A DNA stretch of 64,000 bases from Desulfoscipio geothermicus DSM 3669 (GCF_900115975.1 NZ_FOYM01000001.1:186001-250000); one strand, 5' to 3'; shown: positions 43,858-52,819, counted from the stretch's first letter. Numbers and translations are program-made. The notes: generated by a model from the letters alone, not told the origin.

Positions 43858-44121
43858 ATGCACCTGTTCAATGTCATGGAAACGCTGGTTATGGATGTAA
43901 TTGATGAAACGGTCAAACAAAAAAAGTTATGCGACTGCCCAAGATGCCGGCTCGACACCGCCGCCATCGCTCTGAACAATTTACCGCCCGTTTACGTGGT
44001 TACGGCGGAAGGGCAAAGCATTAAATCAAACTTTTCTCAATACCGCATTGACGCCATGCGAATGGTTGCCAAGGCCGTTGAAGTGGTTAAACACCAGCCG
44101 CATCATAAAGCCGGAGCATAA
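43858..44121 (+). CDS. ComFB family protein
   Basis: An 87-residue protein starting HLFNVMETLVMDVIDE with the family zinc-like motif LCDCPRCRLDTAAIALNNLPPVYV. ComFB proteins are small helical dimers linked to late competence and, in some lineages, second-messenger signalling. The TAGATG context has a GGAGGGG ribosome-binding site. It is followed four bases later by the DUF1294 gene and is divergent from the trp promoter. Confidence 0.85.
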   Translation: MHLFNVMETLVMDVIDETVKQKKLCDCPRCRLDTAAIALNNLPPVYVVTAEGQSIKSNFSQYRIDAMRMVAKAVEVVKHQPHHKAGA

Positions 44122-44124
44122 ACC

Positions 44125-44382
44125 ATGTTTCTGGCCTATCTCGTATTGATCAACGGCATTTCTTTTTTTCTGTTCGGCCTGGATAAACGCCGGGCCCGGC
44201 GCAAACATTACCGGGTAGCCGAAAGGACGCTGTTTCTGGCGGCCTGGGCGGGCGGCTCCGCGGGGGCGCTGGCTGGCATGTACCTGTTTCGCCACAAAAC
44301 CCGGCGGCCCAAATTCACCCTGGGTATACCGCTGGTTTTGCTGCTTCAGACAACGCCGGCCGCCCTTTTGTTGCGCCTTTAA
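44125..44382 (+). CDS. DUF1294 membrane protein
   Basis: 85 residues with two to three hydrophobic stretches (FLAYLVLINGISFFLFGLDK; the tail GIPLVLLLQTTPAALLL) and the DUF1294 signature RVAERTLFLAAWAGGSAGAL with FRHKTRRPKF. Inner-membrane protein of unknown function, common in Firmicutes. Co-transcribed with comFB. Confidence 0.88.
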   Translation: MFLAYLVLINGISFFLFGLDKRRARRKHYRVAERTLFLAAWAGGSAGALAGMYLFRHKTRRPKFTLGIPLVLLLQTTPAALLLRL

Positions 44383-44467
44383 CCGCGCTGCTTTTGCCTT
44401 ACCGGTAAAATATTTTTTCGTCAGCCTGCAAAATAACTTTTTCCGTCCCCGGTAACAATAATAATAC

Positions 44468-44838
44468 TTAAAGTGTTTGTTCGAAAAGGAACACGATAGA
44501 CACGAGATTTCAAGGCGGCGAAGGCCTTGAGGAGCGGAGCGACTAGTGCCTTCGGCACTAGTATCATTGAAAGCGTGCAGCTTTGACATAAAAGTCCAAT
44601 GTAGGCTTAGAAATTATCCGCATGTTATGAAATAGGACTTTTATATCGCTGCACTTGAAACAATACGTGAGCACCGGAAAAGCCGAGCCAACGCAGTTGG
44701 AAAGGCGCGCTATAATCAGTTCCCTTAGTGCGCGCCTTTCTGTACTTTAGTCCCTAGCCCTTGCCATAAATATGGCAAGGATTTAGTCCTAAAGGTGAAA
44801 TTCGACGTGGATCTCGCGCGGACTTTTCGAACAACCTC
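44468..44838. repeat. larger copy of the trpE-leader element (C2) with two extra structured inserts
   Basis: Reverse orientation relative to 43553-43710. It shares the ends, CACGATAGACACGAGA, AAGGCGGCGAAGGCCTTGAG, GTGAGCACCGGAAAAGCCGA and ATTCGACGTGGATC. Compared with C1 it has two inserts: about 44548-44669 (with hairpins ACTAGTGCC/GGCACTAGT and AAAAGTCC/GGACTTTT) and about 44698-44800 (GGAAAGGCGCGC/GCGCGCCTTTC). No protein-coding frame is visible. The gap 44383-44467 before it is unremarkable. Confidence 0.8.
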
Positions 44839-44896
44839 TTAAAGTACAAGATAAAAGGGCTGATGAAAAATTATTCACCGTAGTTTAATACTTCTA

Positions 44897-46111
44897 GTGC
44901 TGATTTTGTTCTGGCCGGCAGCGGCAACAGCCGGGGACGACAACCATGACTATGCCCATATGCCCGGCCGGGTGTATAAAATAATGTGCGACGGTGAACT
45001 GGTGACCAAATGTTCCAGGCGGCCGTTTCCGGGCGACGAGGTTTACCAGCCTGACGGCGCCCGTTACCGGGTGGTCCGCTGCCGGGGAAAATATGCCGAA
45101 GCGGTTTCCCTGGGCCGGGATAAAAGGCTGCTGGCGCTGATGGATTTTTACCGTTCCACTCAGGCCGTGCCCGCAGCGGCTCAAAATTGGACCGAACGCC
45201 CGGTGGCCATCTACCATACGCACACCGACGAATCTTACGTGCCTTCGGACGGCCGAGCCTCCATTCCCTTTAACGGGGGCATTTACGATGTCGGGGAGTC
45301 ATTCAAAAACAAGTTGCTAAAAAAAGAAGTTAGAACCAAGCTGGATAAGACCCCCCATGACCCGCACGACAAGAACGCCTACTACCGTTCCCGGCGCACG
45401 GCCTTCAAATTGCTGAAAAAAACCCCCGTGGCCATGTTTGACATTCACCGGGACGGGGTTGACGACCCCGATTTTTACCGGAAAAGAATAAACGGTGAAC
45501 CGGTAACCCAACTGCGCCTGGTCGTGGGCCGGCAAAACCCCAAAATGCAGGCCAACCTGGATTTCGCCAAGCGATTGATGGCTTACGCCAACGAAAAGTA
45601 CCCGGGTCTGGTCATGGAGATTTACAAGGCCCATGGAAACTATAACCAGGACCTGCTTTCCACCGCCCTGCTCATCGAGGCGGGCACCTATACTAACTAT
45701 AAGGAAAATGCGGAAGAGGGCATTGCCCTGCTAGCAGACATCACACCGGTGGTGCTGGGACTCAATGTTCCCCCGGACGGCACGGCCATTCAGCCGGTCG
45801 GAGAGCGGGCGCTGTGGAAAACCGCGGTGTTTTTAATCATGCTGATACTGGTGGGGGGGGCGGTTTTTGTCGCCGTCAACGCCGGCCCGGAAGAACTGGA
45901 GAGATTTACCCGCCAAATAACCGGAAAAGTACCGGTAAAAAGAATTAAACCCCACCTGGCGGCGGGAAGCGCAAGGTTGGAAGCTTTTCTTGGCAAAACA
46001 GCGGACCTGAGCCGCCAATTGCGTGTTTTTCTTATGGAAAAAATACTCCCCTCATTAGCCTCTGGTGCCAAATTATTGCGCGATTACTTCAACAAGAGAA
46101 AAATTCGCTGA
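44897..46111 (+). CDS. spoIIP: stage II sporulation protein P
   Basis: About 404 residues of the SpoIIP amidase/endopeptidase that degrades septal peptidoglycan during engulfment. YHTHTDESYVPSDG, IYDVGESFKNKL and FDIHRDGVDD contain the metal-site residues. A C-terminal membrane segment (TAVFLIMLILVGGAVFVAV) and basic tail follow. The signal-like start is odd: in frame one can read IIHRSLILLVLILFWPAAATA upstream of the GTG at 44897, but the only ATG with a ribosome-binding site (44863) is one base out of frame across an A5 run. Either a GTG start gives a short signal, or there is a one-base indel. Confidence 0.9.
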   Translation: MLILFWPAAATAGDDNHDYAHMPGRVYKIMCDGELVTKCSRRPFPGDEVYQPDGARYRVVRCRGKYAEAVSLGRDKRLLALMDFYRSTQAVPAAAQNWTERPVAIYHTHTDESYVPSDGRASIPFNGGIYDVGESFKNKLLKKEVRTKLDKTPHDPHDKNAYYRSRRTAFKLLKKTPVAMFDIHRDGVDDPDFYRKRINGEPVTQLRLVVGRQNPKMQANLDFAKRLMAYANEKYPGLVMEIYKAHGNYNQDLLSTALLIEAGTYTNYKENAEEGIALLADITPVVLGLNVPPDGTAIQPVGERALWKTAVFLIMLILVGGAVFVAVNAGPEELERFTRQITGKVPVKRIKPHLAAGSARLEAFLGKTADLSRQLRVFLMEKILPSLASGAKLLRDYFNKRKIR

Positions 46112-46150
46112 CAAAGACTATAAGACACAGCCTGAAAATGCCCCGGAATT

Positions 46151-46220
46151 AAAAAGCAAAAAGGGGACAGGCACCTTTTTCAAAAAGCGAAAAAGGAGCC
46201 TGTCCCCTTTTTGCTTTTTA
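46151..46220. repeat. GGGGACAGGC palindromic element (copy B2), also a terminator
   Basis: AAAAAGGGGACAGGCACC...GGAGCCTGTCCCCTTTTT with outer AAAAAGC and GCTTTTT. Closely similar to 35783-35857. It lies just downstream of spoIIP; the remainder to 46405 holds only the lgt leader. Confidence 0.8.
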
Positions 46221-46405
46221 CATTTATTTTTTCTTCTCTTTGTTTTTTTCTTCGGCAAATTCCCTGGTCAGGGGATTGGCAAATTCATAGCCGAAACTCT
46301 CTTTGTTCCCCTTCTTGAATTTATCCTTATCCACCCGGTATGATAAAATATATAAGAACGGTAATAACAGCATAACATTTTCCAAAAGACCGGAGGTTTT
46401 ATGAA

Positions 46406-47179
46406 ATGATCGACCCTGTTGCAATAAGTCTTGGCCCCTTGCAAATCAGGTGGTACGGCATCATCATGGCCACCGCTTTTTTGGTGGGCATCTTTCTGGC
46501 TTACCGCCGCGCCCAGCAGAATAATATCGATCCCAACCATATTTTGAATATGATCACCTTGATTATACCGGCGTCCATTATCGGCGCCAGGCTTTATTAT
46601 GTTATATTTACCTGGGAAAATTACCGCGCCAACCCCTGGGAGGCGCTGGCCATCTGGCATGGCGGGCTGGCCATCCACGGCGGCATTACCGGGGGCTTGC
46701 TGGCCGGCCTGTTTTACGTGTACCGCTACGGCATTCCCGTCTGGAAAACCGCCGATATCATTGCGCCCAGCTTAATCCTGGGACAGGCCATCGGGCGCTG
46801 GGGCAATTTTATCAACCAGGAAGCCCACGGTGGACCGGTTACCGAGCAATTCATCAACCTTTTCCCGGCGTTTATCAAAAACCAGATGTTCATCGAAGGA
46901 CGGTATTACCACCCTACCTTTCTGTATGAGTCAATCTGGGACTTTGCGGTATTTCTTACCCTTGTCTGGCGCTGGCCCCGTAAAAAAGCCGAGGGTGAAA
47001 TAGCTTTTCTTTACCTGATCCTTTATTCCACGGGACGGTTTTTTATCGAGGCCCTGCGCACGGACAGCCTGATGCTCGGCCCGTTCCGGGTGGCCCAACT
47101 AGTCAGCATAGCCTTGATACTGGTGGGCATCGCGGGAATTTTCCGCCTGCGTCAAAACCAACAGCGGCAAAGAAAGTAA
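46406..47179 (+). CDS. lgt: phosphatidylglycerol-prolipoprotein diacylglyceryl transferase
   Basis: A 257-residue, seven-helix membrane enzyme that adds diacylglyceryl to the lipobox cysteine of prolipoproteins. It has IRWYGIIMATAFLVG, IPASIIGARLYYV, the HGGLAIHGGITGG signature with the key histidine, IGRWGNFINQEAHG and the C-terminal RFFIEALRTDSL. Start after GGAGGT. Confidence 0.96.
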   Translation: MIDPVAISLGPLQIRWYGIIMATAFLVGIFLAYRRAQQNNIDPNHILNMITLIIPASIIGARLYYVIFTWENYRANPWEALAIWHGGLAIHGGITGGLLAGLFYVYRYGIPVWKTADIIAPSLILGQAIGRWGNFINQEAHGGPVTEQFINLFPAFIKNQMFIEGRYYHPTFLYESIWDFAVFLTLVWRWPRKKAEGEIAFLYLILYSTGRFFIEALRTDSLMLGPFRVAQLVSIALILVGIAGIFRLRQNQQRQRK

Positions 47180-47328
47180 ATTCCGCAATAAAACTTTGTT
47201 TTATGTAAACTTGCCATGTATAAAAAAACGCAATTTAATTAAAAATTAACAGGAATTTGCAGGAAATCCTTTCTTTATGCAGAAACTTTAGATGTTCTAT
47301 TCAATATTTTTTAAGGAGGTTGTGCGAT

Positions 47329-48816
47329 GTGCTAGAAAGAGAACAGTGGGGCACGCGAGCGGGATTCGTATTGGCAGCTGTGGGTTCGGCCATCGGCCTG
47401 GGGAACATCTGGCGTTTTCCCTACATGACTTATGAAAACGGGGGCGGCGCGTTTCTAATCCCCTATTTTTTCGCTCTGTTGACCGCCGGCATTCCCTTGA
47501 TTATCTTGGAATTCGGTCTCGGTCACAAGTTTCGTGGATCGGCGCCGCTGGCGCTGGCCAAAGCACGTCCCGGCTTTGAGTGGCTCGGCTGGGGCCAGGT
47601 ATTTATCGCTTTCTTTATTTCCGTTTATTATGTGGGCGTGGTGGCATGGAGTCTGAACTACGTAGGGTATTCATTCAATATGGCCTGGGGCGACGACGCC
47701 AACGCGTTTTTCTTTGAAAAATACCTCGGCCTGTCCGGCGGCGCCTTTGATTTCGGCGGCATCAAGACATACATTCTGGCGGCGCTGGTGCTTGCCTGGA
47801 TAATTAACTTCGTTGTATTGTACAGCGGGGTCAAAAAGGGTATCGAACTGGCCAACAAAATTTTCATTCCAGTTCTTATTGCAATGATCCTTATTATCGC
47901 CGTGCGCGGCCTGACTCTGCCCGGGGCTGTTTCCGGCCTGAATTACCTGTTCCAGCCCGATTTCAGCAAAATACTGGATTACAAGGTCTGGGTGGCCGCA
48001 TACGGGCAAATTTTCTTTACTTTAAGTATCGGTTTTGCCATCATGATCGCTTATTCCAGTTACCTGCCCAAGAAAAGCGACATCGTCAACAACGGCTTCA
48101 TCACCGCACTGGGTAACTGCGGCTTCAGCCTGTTGGCCGGTATTGCCGTGTTTAGCATCGTGGGCTGGATGGCGCAAATTTCCGGCAAGCCCTTTGAAGA
48201 AGTGGTCACCGCCAGTGTTGGTCTGGCCTTCGTGGCTTTCCCCACGGCCATTTCCAACATGCCCACCGCGCCGCAGTTGTTCGGGGTGCTCTTCTTCCTG
48301 TCCCTGGTTTTTGCCGGCCTTTCGTCGCATATATCCATCAACGAGGCCGCCATATCCGCATTAATGGACAAATTGAATGCGCCCCGCAAAAAAGTGGTTA
48401 CGGTGTACTGCCTGGTAGCCGGCCTGATCAGCCTGTATATGGCCACCGGCGCCGGCCTGTATTTCCTGGATATCGTGGACCACTTCACCAACCAGATCGG
48501 CATTGCCTTCTGCGGTTTGATCGAAGTTATATTGATAGCCTGGTTCTTCAACGTCAACTCCATCAAAGAACACATCAATCCCATTTCCGACTTCCAGGTG
48601 GGCGGCTGGTGGGTATTCTGCCTGAAATTCATCACCCCGGTGGTGCTGGGCTACGTAGCCCTGTCCAACCTGTGGGGGGACCTGAAAGCGCCTTACGGCG
48701 GCTACCCGCTTTCCGCGGTGGTCATGCTGGGCTGGAGCGTAATCGCCATCACCATTGTGGGCGGCTATATATTACGGGCCTCCGGCTGGCGCAACCGCGA
48801 ACTGCTCAATGACTAG
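47329..48816 (+). CDS. sodium:neurotransmitter symporter family (SNF/NSS) transporter
   Basis: About 495 residues and 11-12 transmembrane segments of LeuT fold. The start W-GTRAGFVLAAVGSAIGLGN and IWRFPYMTYENGGGAFLIPY hold the Na+ and substrate sites in TM1, and later segments SLVFAGLSSHISINEA are also conserved. It imports an amino acid with sodium. The GTG eight bases after AAGGAGG is the start; a longer in-frame extension lacks a site. The 32-residue gene 35 bp downstream is its MetS-type partner. Confidence 0.93.
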   Translation: MLEREQWGTRAGFVLAAVGSAIGLGNIWRFPYMTYENGGGAFLIPYFFALLTAGIPLIILEFGLGHKFRGSAPLALAKARPGFEWLGWGQVFIAFFISVYYVGVVAWSLNYVGYSFNMAWGDDANAFFFEKYLGLSGGAFDFGGIKTYILAALVLAWIINFVVLYSGVKKGIELANKIFIPVLIAMILIIAVRGLTLPGAVSGLNYLFQPDFSKILDYKVWVAAYGQIFFTLSIGFAIMIAYSSYLPKKSDIVNNGFITALGNCGFSLLAGIAVFSIVGWMAQISGKPFEEVVTASVGLAFVAFPTAISNMPTAPQLFGVLFFLSLVFAGLSSHISINEAAISALMDKLNAPRKKVVTVYCLVAGLISLYMATGAGLYFLDIVDHFTNQIGIAFCGLIEVILIAWFFNVNSIKEHINPISDFQVGGWWVFCLKFITPVVLGYVALSNLWGDLKAPYGGYPLSAVVMLGWSVIAITIVGGYILRASGWRNRELLND

Positions 48817-48851
48817 CGCCACAACTATTTTTATCCGGGGAGGTTGAATAT

Positions 48852-48950
48852 ATGACCGGTAGCGCAATCGCTATGATGCTGTTCGGTATGGCAGTTCTCT
48901 GGGGCGGCACCATTGTGTGCATCAGTATAGCGTTAAGGAAAAGGTACTAA
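48852..48950 (+). CDS. 32-aa MetS-like small transporter subunit
   Basis: A short gene with a GGGGAGG ribosome-binding site, encoding one hydrophobic helix (AIAMMLFGMAVLWGGTIVCI) ending LRKRY. This matches the methionine/alanine importer small subunit (MetS of MetPS) that accompanies NSS transporters. It is co-transcribed with the transporter gene. Confidence 0.85.
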   Translation: MTGSAIAMMLFGMAVLWGGTIVCISIALRKRY

Positions 48951-49103
48951 ATCGAGCAGGAGGGGGCGGCAAGCCCCCGACTTCTCGCATGCGGGTCCGC
49001 ACTAGGCGGTTCCCAAAGGTTGACGAAGTTTCAGATAACGAATAAGCAAACTCTTAAGCCCTTGCGCCTTCCAATAGGAGGTGTCAAGGGCGTTATTTTT
49101 GCG
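48951..49103. other. intergenic region with an unexplained GC-rich stretch
   Basis: It contains GGGGGCGGCAAGCCCCC and CATGCGGGTCCGCACTAGG, which look like the end of a mobile element or structured RNA remnant. I cannot identify it. Confidence 0.25.
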
Positions 49104-50234
49104 TTACACTTCGACCTGCAATTCGCTGATGGGTACGGCCAGGCCGTATATTTTTTCCTCGCCGTCCACCTCAGCGTGGTAGCGGGCAAAGACAACCCCA
49201 ATTACTTCGCCGTTCCTGTTGAACACCGGGCTGCCGCTGTTGCCGGGGTAAATGGGAGCGTCTATGGAAAACACCGGCTCCGGCCTGTCCCGCAACCTCA
49301 AGTAACCGTCCACCCGGCCCTCCACCACCACGTTGTTCAAACCCAGCGGGTTGCCGACCACTCTCACGTCGTCATTCCGGCCCGGCAGGTAATCCAAATC
49401 CACGGGCACCACCGGCAGTTCCTTTGCGTCCTCCCGGGCCGCCAGTTTAATCACCGCCAGATCGAACTCGGGCTTCGAAGACCAGCTTTCCGCCCGGTAG
49501 ATGCCGCCGTCGGGGAAAGTTATGGTCATGTTCAAAGCGTTGTCGATGACGTGGTGGTTGGTAACCACCAGACCGTCGGCCCGGATGTTGAAACCGGTGC
49601 CCGAACTGCGCCGGGCCATAACAGAGGCGCCCGGACGCTTAGAAATCACGTCGATCTGCACCACCGCCTGCTGCAGGTGTTGGACGTCGATGTCCCTTTG
49701 CAACTGCAGCGACCGGCCCACCAGTTCGGCCAGCGGGAACTGCAGCACGGGCCACGAGGCGGCCAGAGCCAGGCCCAGGAAGGCCACCACCGTGATCAGG
49801 GCCACCAGGCGCAGCGCCACTGACTTGCGCGGCGGCTCCTCCCCGTCTCCCTCTTCAGCCTCGTCCGCGTCTTTATCTTCTTCGTCTTCAAACTGTTTCA
49901 GGTACTCCAGGTCGTAGTCTTCCGGGTAGTCCTTTTTCGGGTCATCTTCGTAGCCTTCTTCCAGGTACTCGTCGTAATCCTCGTACTCGTCGTCATCCTC
50001 CAAATAGTCGAATCCGTCGTCATATTGGTCGCCGTATTCATCTTCCCGGGAGCCTTCTACAGAACCGGCGCCGGATTCGACCCTATCGCCGCCGGAAGGG
50101 CGGGTGCCGCCACCCGGTTCCCGGTTCGGGATTTCCTCTTCCTGCCGGTACCGGTCATTCCCGGAAGAGATGCTTTTCACTCCATCTTCGGTGCCGTCTC
50201 GATTGTCCCGGCCTGGTTCACGGTCTTGCTGCAT
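49104..50234 (-). CDS. membrane-anchored HtrA/DegS-like serine protease
   Basis: 376 residues. The N-terminal 130 are extremely acidic and low complexity (Asp/Glu/Tyr-rich), then one transmembrane segment (LVALITVVAFLGLALAA), then a trypsin-like domain with the triad His in VVTNHHVI, Asp in EFDLAVIKL and Ser in PGNSGSPVF. There is no PDZ domain after the protease; the protein ends at SELQVEV. It is probably an envelope quality-control protease facing outside, with the acidic part inside. Start ATG after GAGAGG. Confidence 0.88.
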   Translation of the reverse strand: MQQDREPGRDNRDGTEDGVKSISSGNDRYRQEEEIPNREPGGGTRPSGGDRVESGAGSVEGSREDEYGDQYDDGFDYLEDDDEYEDYDEYLEEGYEDDPKKDYPEDYDLEYLKQFEDEEDKDADEAEEGDGEEPPRKSVALRLVALITVVAFLGLALAASWPVLQFPLAELVGRSLQLQRDIDVQHLQQAVVQIDVISKRPGASVMARRSSGTGFNIRADGLVVTNHHVIDNALNMTITFPDGGIYRAESWSSKPEFDLAVIKLAAREDAKELPVVPVDLDYLPGRNDDVRVVGNPLGLNNVVVEGRVDGYLRLRDRPEPVFSIDAPIYPGNSGSPVFNRNGEVIGVVFARYHAEVDGEEKIYGLAVPISELQVEV

Positions 50235-50320
50235 AATCGGGCCTCTCCTGTCATGGTATACTGCTTTCCTTGTATATTATTTGTCCAAAACAGCCCGTTT
50301 ACCTTCACCGGGGGGCTATT

Positions 50321-50677
50321 TTTATGCGCCTTTCCGGCGGACGGAAACACCGGGTGCCGGCCGGGCATAGACGACATAATAAGTTTTTTTTCGCCGGACT
50401 GCCGGGTGAGACAGTGGCGGACATCAAAGATACCCTGGGGCATCAGGAGAATGTCAGTTACACCCTGCCCGGCCGGGAGTGCCTTTACAACATTATGGTC
50501 ATGGAGGAGCGGCACACAGTCATCGGTCTCGGCGCCGGGGCGGGCTCCAAGTACCTGCTGCCGGACGGGCTGCTTTTGAACCGGTACAACCCCAGGGACC
50601 CCTGGCTTTACATTGACCGCCTGGAAGAAATCATGACTAAAAAAGAAACATGGCTGGCCGCCCTGGGCTCCGGTTAG
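50321..50677 (+). pseudogene. internally deleted HemZ-like coproporphyrinogen oxidase remnant
   Basis: The frame has a short central piece (FFAGLPGETVADIKD) joined directly to the C-terminal block VSYTLPGRECLYNIMVMEE, HTVIGLGAGAGSKYLLP and RYNPRDPWLYIDRLEEI, which is typical of the HemZ/HemN-like radical SAM C-terminus. The radical SAM cluster motif and most of the barrel are missing, so this cannot be functional. Confidence 0.75.
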
Positions 50678-50761
50678 AATAAGATGACTTGCTGTTTGTT
50701 GGTGTTCGTTCCTCATCGTAAGGCTTCATTATGTAGTCAACATGTAGTCAACCGCATTGCC

Positions 50762-50899
50762 ATGAAGGAAATGCCCAAAACGGCATGACAGGAAGCAATA
50801 GTAGGTGCCGGCGGGCCGCTGGTGGGAACTGCCGGTTCTCTGGTATGCGCTTTGGCGTACTGGATTACAGGAAAGCGCGCGTTTAGGGAACTGATTTAG
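50762..50899 (+). pseudogene. M50 (site-2 protease-like) fragment with nonsense codon
   Basis: MKEMPKTA-stop-QEAIVGAGGPLVG and SLVCALAYWITGKRAF match the GP(L/I)xGTxGS membrane helix of YwhC-type M50 proteases. One TGA interrupts it and both ends of the gene are missing. Confidence 0.6.
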
Positions 50900-50912
50900 G
50901 GCGCGCTTTTTT
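50872..50912 (+). terminator. intrinsic terminator
   Basis: AAAGCGCGC pairs with GCGCGCTTT followed by further T; it closes the M50 remnant. Confidence 0.75.
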
Positions 50913-50923
50913 ATCGGGTGTTA

Positions 50924-52266
50924 TTATAGGTTGGAAAAAAGCATTTTTCGGTCTTTTAACAAAATAATCAATGCAAAAAGAAAGGCTAATACATCTGCAA
51001 TAGGAAATGACATCCAAACGCCTTCCAATCCGTATAAATGTGGGAGTGTTAAAACGATGGGAATAAGGAACAAAAGTTGTCTTGACATCGATAACATTAA
51101 AGATGTTTTGGCTTTTCCCAATGCCTGATAAAGTCCTCCGGTGACTATTTGAAAGCCGATGATTGGTGCTAACAAGAAAATCAATCTTAGAGCATTCGTA
51201 CCGTTGGCAAGTACACTATCATCATTAGAGAAAATGTTGATCAATAACTCTGGAATTCCCATCGTTACGACCCAAACAATAGAGGCTATGACAGTTGATA
51301 CGACTAACCCCAGTTTGACGGTTTGCGTAACCCTTCCCTGTAATTTAGCGCCATAATTATAGCCAATGATCGGCTGCATTCCTTGCACAATCCCAACAAT
51401 AGGCATATAGGCAAAAGCCATTATCCGGTTAATAATACCAAAAACGGCAATATGAATTTCGCCACCAAAGTCAACAGCATCCAGTTAACAGAAACCACCA
51501 TCAAGCTGGAGGATGACATCATAATAAAAGAAGGCAAGCCAATTAAAATAATCTCTTTAACCACTTTAAAGTCCGGTATAAAACCAATCCATTTTAATGT
51601 TAGGGAGCTTTTGCCACCTATAAAATACTTTAACAGCCATGTTGCAGCAATGAATTGTGCAATGACAGTCGCCGTGGCTGAGCCTTTTATTCCCATATCT
51701 AAACCGAAGATGAAAATAGGATTAAGGATCATATTAATAACTGCTGACATAACCATGGTCAGCATGGCAATCTTCGCATTGCCTTCTGAACGAACGACGT
51801 TATTGGTAGCCATTGCAAAGGTTACGAATACAGAACCCAACAATATAATAGATAAGAAATCTTTAGCATAGGGTAAAATGTTTTTAGTGGCACCAAATAT
51901 CACTAATAATGGTTCTAAGAACAAAAATGCCGTGGCAGTCATAAGCATACTAAAGAACACGATGAGCCAAATAATATGATTAAAAACCCTATTTGCTTCC
52001 CCTAGCGCATTAGCTCCCAAGCGACGCGAAATAATAGAAGCTCCACCAATGCCAAATGTACCGGCTAATGCACCCATAATCATTTGAATAGGAAAGGCAA
52101 TGGATAAAGCTGCTACTCCTAATGTGCCAACCCCTCTCGCTACAAATATGGCATCAACAATATTATATAAGGACATGACAAACATGCCGATAAATGCTGG
52201 AACAGATAGATTAATCATTAGACTAGATATTTTTTCTATCCCTAATCTTGTGCTTTGCTGCTTCAT
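50924..52266 (-). pseudogene. MATE-family multidrug efflux transporter, frameshifted
   Basis: Reading 52266 to about 51450 gives the N-terminal MATE half (LSVPAFIGMFVMSLYNIVD, ALSIAFPIQMIMGALAG). The frame then shifts by one base near 51450-51465, where NWMLLT should continue as FGGEIHIAVFGIINRIMAF. The second half (50924-51421) has VGIVQGMQPIIGYNYGA and ends normally. The protein is otherwise complete (about 445 residues), so this is a single recent frameshift or a sequencing error. It is co-directional with the marR gene just upstream. Confidence 0.85.
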
Positions 52267-52269
52267 CGG

Positions 52270-52749
52270 TTACCTTCTTTCTAATTCATTAAAATAATCA
52301 ACTGCATTATCCGCGACTCTTTTTAGCATCTCTAATAACAGCTCTTTTTCCTCCTGGGAAAACCCCTTTGTTATTACATCAGTCCATGTTTTTAGGATTG
52401 CTTTTACTTCTTGCTTAATTTTGATTGCTTCTCCAGTCAGATACACAAGGTTTACTCGCCGGTCCTCTTCTCTGGGTTGCCGCCTGACAAAGCCAACACA
52501 TTCGAGTTTTTGGATCGCCCGTGCAGTCGTTGCTTTATCCATACGCAATTGATGGGCAAGGGTATCCTGAGAAACCCCATCTTTTTGATAGAGGAGCAGT
52601 AAAAATTTTACCTGTCCGTGGCCGATGCCATATTTTTGATATTTTCGTTCTAAATACATTTGGCCATACCGCTCGATAATGGAAACCCATTTACCCACAG
52701 ACTTAATTTGTTCCGACATATTTACCCCCTTCCGGCCTTCAATTAGCAA
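52270..52749 (-). CDS. MarR family transcriptional regulator
   Basis: 159 residues, winged helix with HGQVKFLLLLYQKDGVSQDT and LRMDKATTARAIQKLECVGF as the DNA-binding part and the usual helical dimer ends. It lies four bases before the MATE gene and behind two identical-type palindromes, so it most likely represses its own operon and releases on binding a toxic compound. Confidence 0.92.
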   Translation of the reverse strand: MLIEGRKGVNMSEQIKSVGKWVSIIERYGQMYLERKYQKYGIGHGQVKFLLLLYQKDGVSQDTLAHQLRMDKATTARAIQKLECVGFVRRQPREEDRRVNLVYLTGEAIKIKQEVKAILKTWTDVITKGFSQEEKELLLEMLKRVADNAVDYFNELERR

Positions 52750-52763
52750 TATGGGAAAATGAT

Positions 52764-52781
52764 TAGTTGTTGACGCAACTA
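52764..52781. promoter_or_regulatory. MarR operator 1
   Basis: TAGTTGTTGACGCAACTA, palindromic TAGTTG-N6-CAACTA, 15 bp before the marR start. Confidence 0.7.
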
Positions 52782-52801
52782 TTATAATTATACAACACTA
52801 A

Positions 52802-52819
52802 TAGTTGTTTATGCAACTA
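52802..52819. promoter_or_regulatory. MarR operator 2
   Basis: TAGTTGTTTATGCAACTA, the same TAGTTG-N6-CAACTA palindrome, 38 bp from the first. A TATAAT-like box lies between the two sites. Confidence 0.7.

Noticed and set aside
41821-43860. T-box or leader-peptide attenuation of the trp genes
   Set aside because: No T-box 14-mer, specifier loop or Trp-rich leader peptide is present; the (G/U)AG periodicity explains the leaders better.
48951-49103. Group II intron or insertion sequence end
   Set aside because: The stretch looks unusual, but I could not match it with confidence to a known element.
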